From: Bradyrhizobium diversitatis
GTDB taxonomy: Bacteria > Pseudomonadota > Alphaproteobacteria > Rhizobiales > Xanthobacteraceae
Direction: 5' to 3'
Length of the DNA stretch: 64,000 nucleotides
Assembly: GCF_016031635.1 (NCBI RefSeq)
Contig: NZ_JACEGD010000025.1
Coordinates: 31,386 to 95,385 of the forward strand
The position numbers were made by a program, and so were the translations under genes. This document shows positions 1-8,562 of this stretch, piece after piece. Position 1 is the first letter of the stretch. Every line of letters begins with the position of its first letter. The notes beneath the pieces are model-generated. The model was given only the letters and a program-made list of their open reading frames with translations. It ran no database searches and had not been told where the DNA came from.

Positions 1-438
1 CACATGCGCGCTGTGACGCGCCCGGTCCGGCGAGGCGCGATGCCGGGCCGGATCGTTGAAGGGCGGATTCATCAACACCACGTCGGCGCTGTCGGGCGAC
101 AGCCCGTTTGACGTAAACGCCTGCGCCTCGCCCGTGACGTCAAGCACGATCGTCTCGGCGGCAATCGCATTCGCCGCCGCGTTGCCACGCGCGAGCTCGG
201 CCAGCTCCGGATCGATCTCGACCAGGCTGAGCCTGATGCCCGCGACGCGGCGGGCCAGCGCCAGACCGGCCGTACCGACACCTGCGCCGAAATCGACTAC
301 GCGGTCCCCCGCCAGGGCGTCGGTCGCCGCCGCAAGCAGGATGGCGTCATGCCCGGCGCGATGGCCGGATCGCTTCTGCTTCAACCGCAATTGCCCGCCG
401 AGAAAGGCGTCCTCGGTAATATCTGCGGCCTCAATCAT
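1..438 (-). CDS. tRNA1(Val) adenine-N6-methyltransferase-like protein (3' end outside window)
   Basis: A class I SAM-dependent methyltransferase, probably of the TrmN6 (YfiC) type that methylates an adenine next to the anticodon of tRNA. Visible are a SAM-binding glycine loop (VDFGAGVGTAGLAL), an acidic strand-2 end (LVEIDPEL) and the amino-methyltransferase motif NPPF (VLMNPPFND). The start ATG at 438 overlaps the last 8 bases of the upstream DUF2007 gene, which suggests translational coupling. The gene runs off the window, so its C-terminus is unseen. The NPPF motif and size fit TrmN6, but a generic N6-adenine or glutamine methyltransferase cannot be excluded. Confidence 0.75.
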   Translation of the reverse strand, partial: MIEAADITEDAFLGGQLRLKQKRSGHRAGHDAILLAAATDALAGDRVVDFGAGVGTAGLALARRVAGIRLSLVEIDPELAELARGNAAANAIAAETIVLDVTGEAQAFTSNGLSPDSADVVLMNPPFNDPARHRASPDRARHSAHV

Positions 439-658
439 CGCCGCGCAGTTCGTGGCTGAGGCCGGCTTCGGTGAGGAGAGCCCTGGCTTCCTGGACATCG
501 TCCTCATGGACCAGGATCCGCCGCGGCAATATGCCGAGCGAGCCCTCGATGATGCTCATGTTCTGGTCCAGCACCAGATGATGGATGTTGGCACCGTCGA
601 GCAGCGCGCCGATCGCCGACACCAGCACCATGTCATTGGTCCGAACCAGTTCGCGCAA
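431..658 (-). CDS. DUF2007 domain protein, TTG start
   Basis: A 75-residue protein of the DUF2007 family (putative signal-transducing or metal-related small domain; no biochemical role is established). The reading frame starts at a TTG preceded by GGAG at a normal distance, giving MRELVRTNDMVLV at the N-terminus; no in-frame ATG lies closer than Met10. The body has the typical features of the family: a hydrophobic strand, an ILVHEDDVQEAR segment and an acidic C-terminus. It overlaps the start of the downstream methyltransferase and probably forms a two-gene operon with it. It is divergent from the polyprenyl synthase gene. Confidence 0.75.
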   Translation of the reverse strand: MRELVRTNDMVLVSAIGALLDGANIHHLVLDQNMSIIEGSLGILPRRILVHEDDVQEARALLTEAGLSHELRGDD

Positions 659-790
659 AACGCAGATCTCCTGCCTGAAAGGGGGGCATGCGGCAAATGT
701 CAATGGTTCCGAGGTCTTGCCGCGTCCGTCGCCAGTTTCTATTGTCTTTCCATCAGAATAGCCCTTCCGGGGCAAATATTGGAGACCGGC

Positions 791-1798
791 GTGGCCGTCA
801 TCGTACCTTTCGAAACTCCCGGCGCGTCGATCGAAGAGCTGGTTGCCCTTGTCGCCCCTGACATGGAGCGCGTCAACGCCACGATTCTGTCGCGGACCGG
901 CTCCGAGGTGACCATGATCCCCGAGGTCGCCAATCACCTGATCTCCTCCGGGGGCAAACGCCTGCGCCCGATGCTGACGCTCGCCATGGCCAACCTGGCC
1001 GGCTATGCCGGCGACGGCCATATCAAGTTAGCTGCCTCCGTCGAGTTCATGCATACCGCCACCCTGCTCCACGACGACGTCGTCGACGAGAGCGAGATGC
1101 GCCGCGGCAAGCTGTCGGCGCGCATGCTCTGGGGCAACGAAGCGAGCGTACTGGTCGGCGACTTCCTGCTCGGCCAGGCCTTCCGCATGATGGTCGAGGT
1201 CGGATCGCTCCGCGCGCTCGACATCCTCTCCGCGGCCGCCGCGACCATCGCAGAGGGCGAGGTGATGCAGCTGGCCGCCGCCAAGAACACCGCGACCACC
1301 GAGGACGAATATCTTGCCGTGATCCGCGGCAAGACCGCCGAATTGTTCGCCGCCGCCTGCGAGGTCGGTCCCGTCATCGCCAACCGGCCGAAGGCGGAGC
1401 AGACCGCCTGCCGCTCGGTCGGCATGAATCTCGGCATCGCCTTCCAGCTCGTCGACGACGTGCTCGACTATGGCGGCAAGAGCGCCAAGCTCGGCAAGAA
1501 CACCGGCGACGATTTCCGCGAGGGCAAGATCACCCTGCCGGTCGTGCTGGCCTTCCGCCGCGGCAACGACACCGAGCGCGCCTTCTGGATTCGCGCGCTG
1601 GAGCGCGGCGAGATCGGCGACGGCGATCTCGACCACGCCATCGGCCTGATGAACAAGCACCGCGCGCTAGAGGATACGCTGAGCCGCGCCCAGCACTACG
1701 GCGCCATGGCCGTCGACGCACTGGCACTGTTCCCGCCCTCGCCGATGAAGAGCGCGCTGGAGCAGGTCGTGGCGTTCTGTTTGGCAAGGTCGCACTGA
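791..1798 (+). CDS. polyprenyl (octa/decaprenyl) diphosphate synthase
   Basis: A trans-prenyltransferase of 335 residues that builds the long isoprenoid side chain of ubiquinone by adding isopentenyl units to an allylic diphosphate. Both aspartate-rich motifs are present: the first DDxxD in LLHDDVVDESEMRRG and the second in FQLVDDVLDYGG, plus the GGKRLRP substrate loop. The GTG at 791 is chosen because homology-like sequence begins there (VAVIVPFETP); the open frame continues upstream over the divergent genes but looks like antisense of them. Chain length cannot be read from sequence alone; Rhizobiales usually make Q10. The ispE gene 4 kb away feeds the same precursor pool. Confidence 0.9.
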   Translation: MAVIVPFETPGASIEELVALVAPDMERVNATILSRTGSEVTMIPEVANHLISSGGKRLRPMLTLAMANLAGYAGDGHIKLAASVEFMHTATLLHDDVVDESEMRRGKLSARMLWGNEASVLVGDFLLGQAFRMMVEVGSLRALDILSAAAATIAEGEVMQLAAAKNTATTEDEYLAVIRGKTAELFAAACEVGPVIANRPKAEQTACRSVGMNLGIAFQLVDDVLDYGGKSAKLGKNTGDDFREGKITLPVVLAFRRGNDTERAFWIRALERGEIGDGDLDHAIGLMNKHRALEDTLSRAQHYGAMAVDALALFPPSPMKSALEQVVAFCLARSH

Positions 1799-1831
1799 GC
1801 CACTGACGCTCTTTCCGCATCCACTAGCAAC

Positions 1832-2088
1832 TCCGTCGTCCTGAGGCGCGAGGCATAGGGCGCAACGCGTCCCATGGGGACCTCGAAGGACGCATGGCCC
1901 GGATGCAGCGGGACCATCGCCCTTCGAGACTGGACCAGCGCCACTATAGCTTCTCTCTTTTCGCCCCTCAGAGGGACGGTGACGACTGGATGCACGCTGC
2001 ATCACCATCGTCATTGCGAGCGCAGCGAAGCAATCCAGACTGTCTCCGCGGACGGAATCTGGATTGCTTCGCTGCGCTCGCAATGACG
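1832..2088. repeat. palindromic intergenic repeats between polyprenyl synthase and HxlR genes
   Basis: The gap of about 430 bases between the two genes is mostly repeat. Positions 2009-2088 form a large inverted repeat that begins CGTCATTGCGAGCGCAGCG and ends with its complement; a second copy of this family lies at 52742-52856. Positions 1832-1990 look like a decayed copy of the family seen intact at 26755-26871 (ctcgaagga and ccttcgag arms). No gene is visible here. Confidence 0.8.
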
Positions 2089-2186
2089 GAGCATGGCGCA
2101 CCGCCATCGTTCGCAAAGTCGAGTTCGATCTGTGCGATAGCGTCGTGGTCTCGCGGCCGTCTTCATCCCTATACATCGCGGCACCA

Positions 2187-2209
2187 GTTACTTGCATTTT
2201 GAAAGCTAC
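2187..2209. promoter_or_regulatory. possible HxlR operator
   Basis: GTTACTT, then 8 bases, then AAAGCTAC forms a degenerate dyad ending 19 bases before the HxlR ATG. HxlR-family regulators often bind such GTA/TAC-edged dyads in their own promoters. The arms match imperfectly (about 5 of 8), so this is a suggestion only. Confidence 0.35.
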
Positions 2210-2227
2210 TACCCTAATCTCCTGCAT

Positions 2228-2743
2228 ATGCAGCCTCGATCTCCCTCCATCCAGGAATGCCCCGTCGGCCGCGCCGTGGAGACGGTCGGCGAATGGTGGA
2301 GCATCCTGATCCTGCGCGATGCGTTTCAGGGCGCGACGAAGTTCGACGAGTTCTCGCAAAGCCTCGGAATCGCGCCGAACATCCTGTCGCGGCGTCTCGC
2401 CCATCTCACTGCGAGCGGAATGTTCGCCCGGCGCCGCTACAACGAGCGTCCGCCGCGCTACGAATACGTGCTGACGGACAAGGCGCGGGATTTCTTCCCC
2501 GTGATCGCTACGCTGCTCGCCTGGGGCAACAAGCATCTCGCGCCGAGGGGCGAATCCATCCTGCTGGCGAACCGGAGCGACGTTCGCCCGCTCAAGCCGC
2601 TCGTGGTCGATGCCGCCGACATGCGTCCGATCACGCTCGCCAATGCGGTCGTCATCGCGGGGCCCCGCGCCAGCCGCGGAATGCGCGCGCGGCTCGCTTC
2701 GCTCAAGGCCATGAACGCGGCCGTTGCGCCGGCTGGAGACTGA
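2228..2743 (+). CDS. HxlR-family winged-helix transcriptional regulator
   Basis: A 171-residue DNA-binding regulator of the HxlR family. The N-terminus has the family hallmark ECPVGRAVETVGEWWSILILRD, here with the conserved Cys at about residue 11, followed by the helix-turn-helix LGIAPNILSRRLAHL and a wing (RRRYNERPPRYEYVLT). The start is put at ATG 2228; a TTG at 2192 is in frame but lies inside the likely promoter. One base separates its stop from the downstream ketoacyl synthase, so the two are probably co-transcribed and the synthase may be its target. The inducer is unknown; the single Cys hints at redox or electrophile sensing as in some relatives. Confidence 0.9.
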   Translation: MQPRSPSIQECPVGRAVETVGEWWSILILRDAFQGATKFDEFSQSLGIAPNILSRRLAHLTASGMFARRRYNERPPRYEYVLTDKARDFFPVIATLLAWGNKHLAPRGESILLANRSDVRPLKPLVVDAADMRPITLANAVVIAGPRASRGMRARLASLKAMNAAVAPAGD

Positions 2744-2744
2744 C

Positions 2745-4007
2745 ATGCGTCGTATCGTCGTGACTGGCATGGGCGCGGTGTCGCCGCTCGGCTGCGGCGT
2801 CGAACTGACATGGCGGCGGCTGCTCGCCGGCCAAAGCGGGCTGCGCCCTCTGCCCGATTGGGCGCAGGCACTGCCGGCGCGCATCGCCGGTCTCGTGCCC
2901 GACAACGCCGATGACGCCGATGGCGGCTTCGATCCCGCGCAGGCCGCCGCGCCAAAAGACCAGCGCAAGATGGACCGCTTCATCCTGTTCGCGCTGCTCG
3001 CCGCCGCAGAAGCGGTCGCACAGGCCAAATGGATGCCGCAGGACGCAAGCGCGCTGGAGCGCACCGCGACGATCATCGCCTCCGGCATCGGCGGCTTTCC
3101 GGCGATGGCGGAGGCGGTGCGCATCACCGAGAAGCGCGGTGCGCGCCGGCTCTCGCCGTTCACGGTCCCTTCGTTCCTCGCCAATCTCGCGGCCGGCCAG
3201 GTCTCGATCAAATACGGCTACAAGGGTGCACTGGGCACGCCGGTCACCGCCTGTGCCGCCGGCGTGCAGGCGATCGGCGACGCCGCGCGCATGATCCGCG
3301 CCGGCGAGGCCGATGTCGCGATCTGCGGCGGCGCGGAGGCCTGCATCGACATCGTCAGCCTCGGCGGCTTTGCGGCGGCCCGCGCGCTGTCGAGCGGCTT
3401 CAACGACGACCCCGCGCGCGCCTCGCGCCCATTCGATCGCGACCGCGACGGCTTCGTGATGGGCGAAGGCGCCGGCATCCTGGTGATCGAGGCGCTGGAA
3501 CATGCACAGGCGCGCGGCGCGACGCCGATCGCGGAGATCGCCGGCTACGGCACGACCGCGGACGCCTATCACATGACCTCGGGTCCGCCCGATGGCGACG
3601 GCGCCCGCCGCGCCATGGAGATCGCGCTTCGGCAGGCGAAGCTCGAGCCTGCGGATCTGCAGCACCTGAACGCGCATGCGACATCGACGCCGGCCGGCGA
3701 CGAGAGCGAGCTCGGCGCGATCGCCGCGCTGTTCGGCCGTAACCGCGGCATTGCCGTGAGCGCGACCAAATCGGCCACCGGGCACCTGCTCGGCGCCGCC
3801 GGCGGGCTGGAGGCGATCTTCACCGTGCTGGCTTTGCGCGACCAGACCGCGCCGCCGACGCTCAATCTCGAAAATCCGGATCCCGGCGCCGAAGGCATCG
3901 ACATCGTTGCCGGCGCAGCGAGAGCGATGCCGATGCAGAGCGCCATCTCGAACGGGTTCGGGTTCGGCGGAGTCAATGCCAGCGTGATCTTCCGCCGGAT
4001 GGGCTAA
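2745..4007 (+). CDS. beta-ketoacyl-ACP synthase (FabF-like)
   Basis: A condensing enzyme of 420 residues, close in length to FabF. It joins malonyl-ACP to an acyl chain with loss of CO2. The Cys-His-His triad is visible: Cys in PVTACAAGVQAIG, His in LNAHATSTPAGD and His in SATGHLLGAAGG; the C-terminal GFGFGGVNAS glycine loop is intact. The frame opens at ATG 2745, one base after the HxlR stop. No acyl carrier protein, malonyl transferase or reductase gene lies beside it, which argues against the housekeeping fab cluster and for an accessory, regulated enzyme. The family is clear; the specific substrate is not. Confidence 0.9.
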   Translation: MRRIVVTGMGAVSPLGCGVELTWRRLLAGQSGLRPLPDWAQALPARIAGLVPDNADDADGGFDPAQAAAPKDQRKMDRFILFALLAAAEAVAQAKWMPQDASALERTATIIASGIGGFPAMAEAVRITEKRGARRLSPFTVPSFLANLAAGQVSIKYGYKGALGTPVTACAAGVQAIGDAARMIRAGEADVAICGGAEACIDIVSLGGFAAARALSSGFNDDPARASRPFDRDRDGFVMGEGAGILVIEALEHAQARGATPIAEIAGYGTTADAYHMTSGPPDGDGARRAMEIALRQAKLEPADLQHLNAHATSTPAGDESELGAIAALFGRNRGIAVSATKSATGHLLGAAGGLEAIFTVLALRDQTAPPTLNLENPDPGAEGIDIVAGAARAMPMQSAISNGFGFGGVNASVIFRRMG

Positions 4008-4051
4008 GCAAGAGGCCTTGCAATCGCCGGTCGCTCCGCTACGAAAACAGG

Positions 4052-4684
4052 ATGACCGAAACGAATTTCTGGCTGTTCCTGGCCGCAGCTTGCCTCATTG
4101 CCGCCGTTCCGGGCCCCGGCATTTTTTACGTCGCGGCACGAACCCTGTCGGAGGGACGCGCGAGCGGCCTGGCGTCGACCTCAGGCACGGCGCTGGGCGG
4201 GCTGGTTCATGTCGTCGCGGGCGGCCTCGGCATCTCCGCGATCATCCTGGCCACCGCGGAACTGTTCGCCGTCGTTAAATTCGTCGGCGCGCTCTATCTG
4301 GTGTGGCTCGGGATCAAGACGTTTCGCAGCGCCGGCCGCGCGCTGTCGCTCGAGAGCGCGGCCGTCGGCGACAGGCGCGCCTTCCGCGACGGCGTGCTGG
4401 TCGAAGCCCTGAACCCGAAGACGGCGGCGTTCTTCCTTGCCTTCATTCCGCAATTCCTCGATCCCTCGGGATCGAACCCGACGCTGCAATTCATTGTGCT
4501 GGGTGCGATCTCGGTCGCGCTCAACACGCTCGCCGATGTCGTGGTGGTGCTGATGGCCTCCGCAACACGCTCGCAGCTGATCGGACGGCCGCAGCTGATG
4601 CGACGTCTCACGCAAGGCTCCGGCGTCTTCATCGCCAGCCTCGGCCTCTCGCTCGCGCTGGCGCGGCGGCCGGCGAATGGATAG
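4052..4684 (+). CDS. LysE/RhtB-family amino acid exporter
   Basis: A 210-residue inner-membrane protein of the LysE/RhtB translocator family with about six hydrophobic segments. The N-terminal helix carries the family motif PGPGIFYVAARTL, and the central part has LYLVWLGIKTFRSA followed by FRDGVLVEALNPKTAAFFLAFIPQF, both typical of amino-acid or homoserine-lactone exporters. The 3' end overlaps the next gene by 8 bases, so the two are likely translated together. Substrate cannot be predicted. Confidence 0.88.
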   Translation: MTETNFWLFLAAACLIAAVPGPGIFYVAARTLSEGRASGLASTSGTALGGLVHVVAGGLGISAIILATAELFAVVKFVGALYLVWLGIKTFRSAGRALSLESAAVGDRRAFRDGVLVEALNPKTAAFFLAFIPQFLDPSGSNPTLQFIVLGAISVALNTLADVVVVLMASATRSQLIGRPQLMRRLTQGSGVFIASLGLSLALARRPANG

Positions 4685-5567
4685 CGCCACGATGCTCGCC
4701 CCGCAAAGCCGCTTCCATGAATCGCACGGCCTGCGGCTGCATTACGCCGACTGGGGCAATGAGAGCGCGCCACCTCTCATCCTGGTCCATGGCGGCCGCG
4801 ATCATTGCCGGAGCTGGGATCACATTGCCCGATCGTTGCAACCGCATTTTCACGTGCTCGCGCCCGACCTGCGCGGCCACGGCGATTCCGACTGGACCCG
4901 AGGCGGCAGCTACGCGCTGACGGAATATGTCTACGATCTCTCCCGGCTGGTCCGCAATATCGCAGCGCCTCAGGTCACTCTCATCGGCCATTCGATGGGC
5001 GGCATGGTCAGCCTGATCTTTTCGGGCTCATTCCCCGAACAGGTCTCGAAGCTCGTGGTCCTCGACGGCGTGACCATGTTGCCGGATACGCCAAAGCCGC
5101 CGGCGCATGAGCGCATCGGCAAATGGGTCGGCCAGCTCGACAAGCTGCACGACCGCACGCCGCGCCGCTATGCCACCCTCGAGGACGCCGCCGCGCAGAT
5201 GATGCTTCACAACAAACGCCTGTCCCGCGATCTCGCCCTGCATCTCGCCACGCATGGTGCGCGGCAGAACGAGGATGGCACCTACAGCTGGAAGTTTGAT
5301 CCCTATCAGCGCGCCACTGCGCCGCACCGGCTCTGGCCCGACGATCACATCGAGCTGTGGTCGCGCATCACCTGTCCGACGCTGCTGCTCAATGCCGGTG
5401 AAAGCTTTCTCGCCGGCGCCAGGGCGGCGGGCCTGGAGCGGTACTTCCCGCAGGCGCGCATCGGGACCATCGCGGGCGCGGGACACTGGCTGCAGCACGA
5501 CGAGCCGCAGCAGGTGTTGGGTGAGATCCGAAGGTTTATCGGACTCGACGGGGACGGCGCGGGTTAG
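4677..5567 (+). CDS. alpha/beta hydrolase
   Basis: A soluble alpha/beta-hydrolase-fold enzyme of 296 residues. The nucleophile elbow is GHSMGG, the oxyanion loop is HGGRDHCRSW, and the catalytic His lies in GAGHWLQHDEPQ near the C-terminus; the acid residue is probably the Asp or Glu of the LLNAGES strand region. The ATG at 4677 overlaps the LysE gene by 8 bases; a second in-frame ATG at 4692 is possible. It ends one base before the convergent ispE stop. The substrate is unknown; an esterase or epoxide-hydrolase-like role is equally possible. Confidence 0.85.
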   Translation: MDSATMLAPQSRFHESHGLRLHYADWGNESAPPLILVHGGRDHCRSWDHIARSLQPHFHVLAPDLRGHGDSDWTRGGSYALTEYVYDLSRLVRNIAAPQVTLIGHSMGGMVSLIFSGSFPEQVSKLVVLDGVTMLPDTPKPPAHERIGKWVGQLDKLHDRTPRRYATLEDAAAQMMLHNKRLSRDLALHLATHGARQNEDGTYSWKFDPYQRATAPHRLWPDDHIELWSRITCPTLLLNAGESFLAGARAAGLERYFPQARIGTIAGAGHWLQHDEPQQVLGEIRRFIGLDGDGAG

Positions 5568-5568
5568 A

Positions 5569-6453
5569 CTAGCTCAAGGTCCCCGCATGCACCCACCAGC
5601 CGTGGTGGTCGCGCCGCATCTTCTCGGCGGCGGCATGGGCTTCGGCCGGCGCGCCGTAGATCGCAAAGCATGTCGCGCCGGAGCCGGACATGCGGGCGAG
5701 CTTGACGCTGGCGGAGGTGCGCAAGGCTTCCAGCACCTCGCCGATGACGGGCTCGATGCGCAGCGCAGGCGCTTCAAGGTCGTTGGCGACGGTTTCCAGA
5801 ACCTCGACCCAATCCGAAATAGAGGCACCCTCGCCGGGCCAGGCCGGCGCGCGGATGACGTCGGTGACGCCGACCAGAAGCTCGCCGTTGCGCAACCCCA
5901 GTGCCTGGAACACGTCCTTGGTCGCGACCGGCACGCGCGGATTGACCATGACGCAGGGCATGCTCGGTAGCGCAAGCGGCAACAGCTGCTCGCCGACGCC
6001 GGTCATGTCGCAGGCGCGCGAGATGAGGCACACCGGCACGTCGGCGCCGGTCGCGAGTGCGACCTTCTGAACGCGGGGATCGTCGAGTGACAAATCGTTG
6101 AGACGCGCCAGGAGCCGCAGCGCCGCCGCGGCATCGGCCGAACCGCCGCCGATGCCCGCCGCGACGGGAAGCACCTTGTCGAGCGCGAACGCGCCCAGCT
6201 TCAGGCCGGGCACCGCCTCGGCCAGAAGCCTGGCGGCCTTGAGCACGAGATTGTCGGACGTCTCGCCGCAGGCTTCCGCCAGCGGCCCGGTGGTGGTGAG
6301 CTTCAGCTCGCCGCCCGGCTCCAGCGTCAGCCGGTCGGCGCAATCGGCGAATGCCACCACGCTTTCGAGATCATGATAGCCGTCGGCACGACGGCCGACG
6401 ACGCGAAGGCTCAAATTGACCTTCGCCCGCCCCTCTTCAATCAACGCCGACAT
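5569..6453 (-). CDS. ispE: 4-diphosphocytidyl-2-C-methyl-D-erythritol kinase
   Basis: IspE phosphorylates CDP-methylerythritol in the MEP pathway that makes isopentenyl diphosphate. The 294-residue product has the GHMP-kinase order: substrate-binding N-terminus (EGRAKVNLSLRVVGRRADGYH), the ATP-binding glycine loop PVAAGIGGGSADAAAALR, and the C-terminal MSGSGATCFAI motif. ATG 6453 is chosen because the conserved sequence starts MSALIEEGRAKVN; an in-frame start 21 bases upstream exists. It follows the TPR gene by 24 bases and is probably in one transcript with it. Confidence 0.95.
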   Translation of the reverse strand: MSALIEEGRAKVNLSLRVVGRRADGYHDLESVVAFADCADRLTLEPGGELKLTTTGPLAEACGETSDNLVLKAARLLAEAVPGLKLGAFALDKVLPVAAGIGGGSADAAAALRLLARLNDLSLDDPRVQKVALATGADVPVCLISRACDMTGVGEQLLPLALPSMPCVMVNPRVPVATKDVFQALGLRNGELLVGVTDVIRAPAWPGEGASISDWVEVLETVANDLEAPALRIEPVIGEVLEALRTSASVKLARMSGSGATCFAIYGAPAEAHAAAEKMRRDHHGWWVHAGTLS

Positions 6454-6477
6454 CGGCGACACGCCCCCAAGCAAACC

Positions 6478-8274
6478 TCAGCCGCCCCTGCCGTCGTCCT
6501 TCTTCTTCTCGGCCTGCGCCGCAGAAGAGTTCGAATTGTCGTCGGCGAGACCGTTGGCGATCTTGGCCTCGATCTTCGGAAGTTCTTCCGGCTCGGGCTT
6601 GAGATCGCGCGCATGCGACCACTGGAATTTTGCCTCCAGCGTGCGGCCGACGCGCCAATAGGCGTCGCCGAGATGGTCGTTGATGGTGGGATCCTCGGGC
6701 TTGAGATCGATCGCGCGCTCGAGGTTCTTCACCGCCTCTTCGTAGTTGCCGATGCGGTAGTAGGCCCAGCCGAGGGAATCGACGATGTAGCCGTCGTCGG
6801 GACGCTGCTCGACGGCACGTTTGATCATCTTCATGCCTTCGTCGAGATTCACGCCCTGGTCGATCCAGGAATAGCCGAGATAGTTGAGGACGTGCGGCTG
6901 GTCGGGCTGGAGCTCCAGCGCCTTCTTCATGTCGGCCTCGGCCTTGGCCCACTGCTTGGAGCGCTCCTCGCAGATGCCACGATAATAGTACCAGACGCTG
7001 TTGGCCTTGTCGTTGCCGGGCTGCAGCACGTCGATCCCTTGCGAATAGGTCGCGCCGCAATCGCCGAACCGCTTGCGACCGCGCTCGATATTGCCGAGCG
7101 CCATGATGGCTTCGAGGTCCTTGGGGTCCTCCGTCGTGACGCCCTTGAGGATCTTGATCGCCTCGTCGGTGCGGTCGGCGGTGTCGAGATCAATGGCGAG
7201 CTGTATCTGCGCATTGCGCTTGAGCGGCGAGGTCGCGGGCACGCGCTCATAGACCTTGATCGCCATCTTCGGCCGCTTCACCGATTCATAGAGATCGGCG
7301 AGCGACAGCAGCGCCAGCGGATGGGTCGGCTGGAGGTAGAGCGCGAGCTGGAGATAGACCAGCGCCAGGTCCTCGCCGCCGCGGCGGGTCAGCGTGGCGC
7401 CGATGCCGTAGAGCGCTTCGGCGGCGCCGGCCTGCGCGGAATCGACGAGTGGCGGCATCTTCTTGCCGGCCTTGGTCTCGCGCAGGCCTTCCTGGATCAG
7501 CGGATGACGGGCGAGCTTCTTGTCGAAGGCCTGGTAGACGGTGGTCGCGGCGGCGGAATCCTTGTTGCGCGAGAGCCAGCGCGCATAGGCCTCGGTCACG
7601 CGCAGCATGGAATCGTCGAGCTTGTAGGCGCGCTCGAAGCGGGTGCCGGCGTCCTTCTCCTTGCCGGAGAGTTCCAGGATCATGCCGGCGTGAAGATCCT
7701 TGAACAGCGGATACCATTCCGGACCGGCCAGCTTGTCGATGGTGGCGACACCGCCCTTGGCATCGCCGGCACCATAGGCGGCCCAGCCCGACAGCAGCGT
7801 GGCGACGAGATCGGTGATCGGGCCGCGGACCGACTGGTTGATGTTGGCCTGCGCGGCCGCGTATTTCTTCAGCTTGAGATCATGCACGCCGACGACGAGA
7901 CGCGCGACGCGGTTGGTCTTGTCGATGGTGAGAATGCGTTCGGCGAGCTTGACCGCCTCCTCGAGGTCGCCGTCGGCGACCGACGAGATGAAGGCACGGT
8001 CGAGCAGTTCGTTGTTCTTGGGATCGGTCCGGAGCGCCGAACGGTAGAATGCGGCGGCGGATGCCGCGTCACGCTCGACGCTGGCATGGCGGGCGGCGAG
8101 ATAGCTGCCGGCACCGGTGAGCGATTTCAGATCGTTTCGGGTCGGAAACTGCGCCGCCGTGTTCTCCGGGTGATCCGGCGTCTGCGCCAGGACCGCACCG
8201 GGGACCGCCGCGATCGCGGTGCCCGTGAGAGCGATGGCGGCAGCAGTCCAGCGGATGAAACGATTTGAAAACAT
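6478..8274 (-). CDS. exported tetratricopeptide repeat protein
   Basis: A 598-residue exported protein made mainly of TPR units. Residues 1-31 form a signal peptide (positive MFSNRFIRW start, hydrophobic core, cleavage near VLAQT). TPR-like helices follow across most of the length, with clear units near the C-terminus (WYYYRGICEERSKQWAKAE, PHVLNYLGYSWIDQG, YIVDSLGWAYYRIGNYEEAV, PTINDHLGDAYWRVG). TPR proteins scaffold other proteins in the periplasm or outer membrane. The gene lies between etfQO and ispE, all on the minus strand. ATG 8274 is supported by the signal peptide and a GCGAG ahead of it. No enzymatic domain is seen. Confidence 0.85.
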   Translation of the reverse strand: MFSNRFIRWTAAAIALTGTAIAAVPGAVLAQTPDHPENTAAQFPTRNDLKSLTGAGSYLAARHASVERDAASAAAFYRSALRTDPKNNELLDRAFISSVADGDLEEAVKLAERILTIDKTNRVARLVVGVHDLKLKKYAAAQANINQSVRGPITDLVATLLSGWAAYGAGDAKGGVATIDKLAGPEWYPLFKDLHAGMILELSGKEKDAGTRFERAYKLDDSMLRVTEAYARWLSRNKDSAAATTVYQAFDKKLARHPLIQEGLRETKAGKKMPPLVDSAQAGAAEALYGIGATLTRRGGEDLALVYLQLALYLQPTHPLALLSLADLYESVKRPKMAIKVYERVPATSPLKRNAQIQLAIDLDTADRTDEAIKILKGVTTEDPKDLEAIMALGNIERGRKRFGDCGATYSQGIDVLQPGNDKANSVWYYYRGICEERSKQWAKAEADMKKALELQPDQPHVLNYLGYSWIDQGVNLDEGMKMIKRAVEQRPDDGYIVDSLGWAYYRIGNYEEAVKNLERAIDLKPEDPTINDHLGDAYWRVGRTLEAKFQWSHARDLKPEPEELPKIEAKIANGLADDNSNSSAAQAEKKKDDGRGG

Positions 8275-8562
8275 CAGGGCTCGCCTTGAGTTGGTAGTGC
8301 CTGGGTTTGCAACAGGGGGCCGTGTCGCATGCGAACGCGGCCGGTGGCATAGGGACCCGGAACCGTCCGGCCGACAATGCCGCTTTTGGCGCTTCGCCGC
8401 AAGGATTCGGGCCGGCCGTTCTCCCCGCCGCATGCCCCAAATCGGCCAGGCGAATCCGCCAAGAGTGCCCCAAGACGCCGCTACTATGGCCTTATCGTGG
8501 CCGCGGCGCGTGGCCGCAGCCGGGTCCTCACGCGAACGTGCGCCAGATCACCCGACCTGCCC

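Noticed and set aside
56..790. Long in-frame extension upstream of the polyprenyl diphosphate synthase
   Set aside because: It overlaps the methyltransferase and DUF2007 genes on the other strand and lacks the expected family sequence; the GTG at 791 begins the conserved part.
1832..2088. Possible CRISPR-like array from repeated elements
   Set aside because: The repeats are single large palindromes scattered through the window, without regularly spaced direct repeats, spacers or cas genes.
6373..8268. 631-residue open frame opposite the TPR gene
   Set aside because: The minus strand has a signal peptide and TPR motifs, and the plus frame has no recognisable structure.
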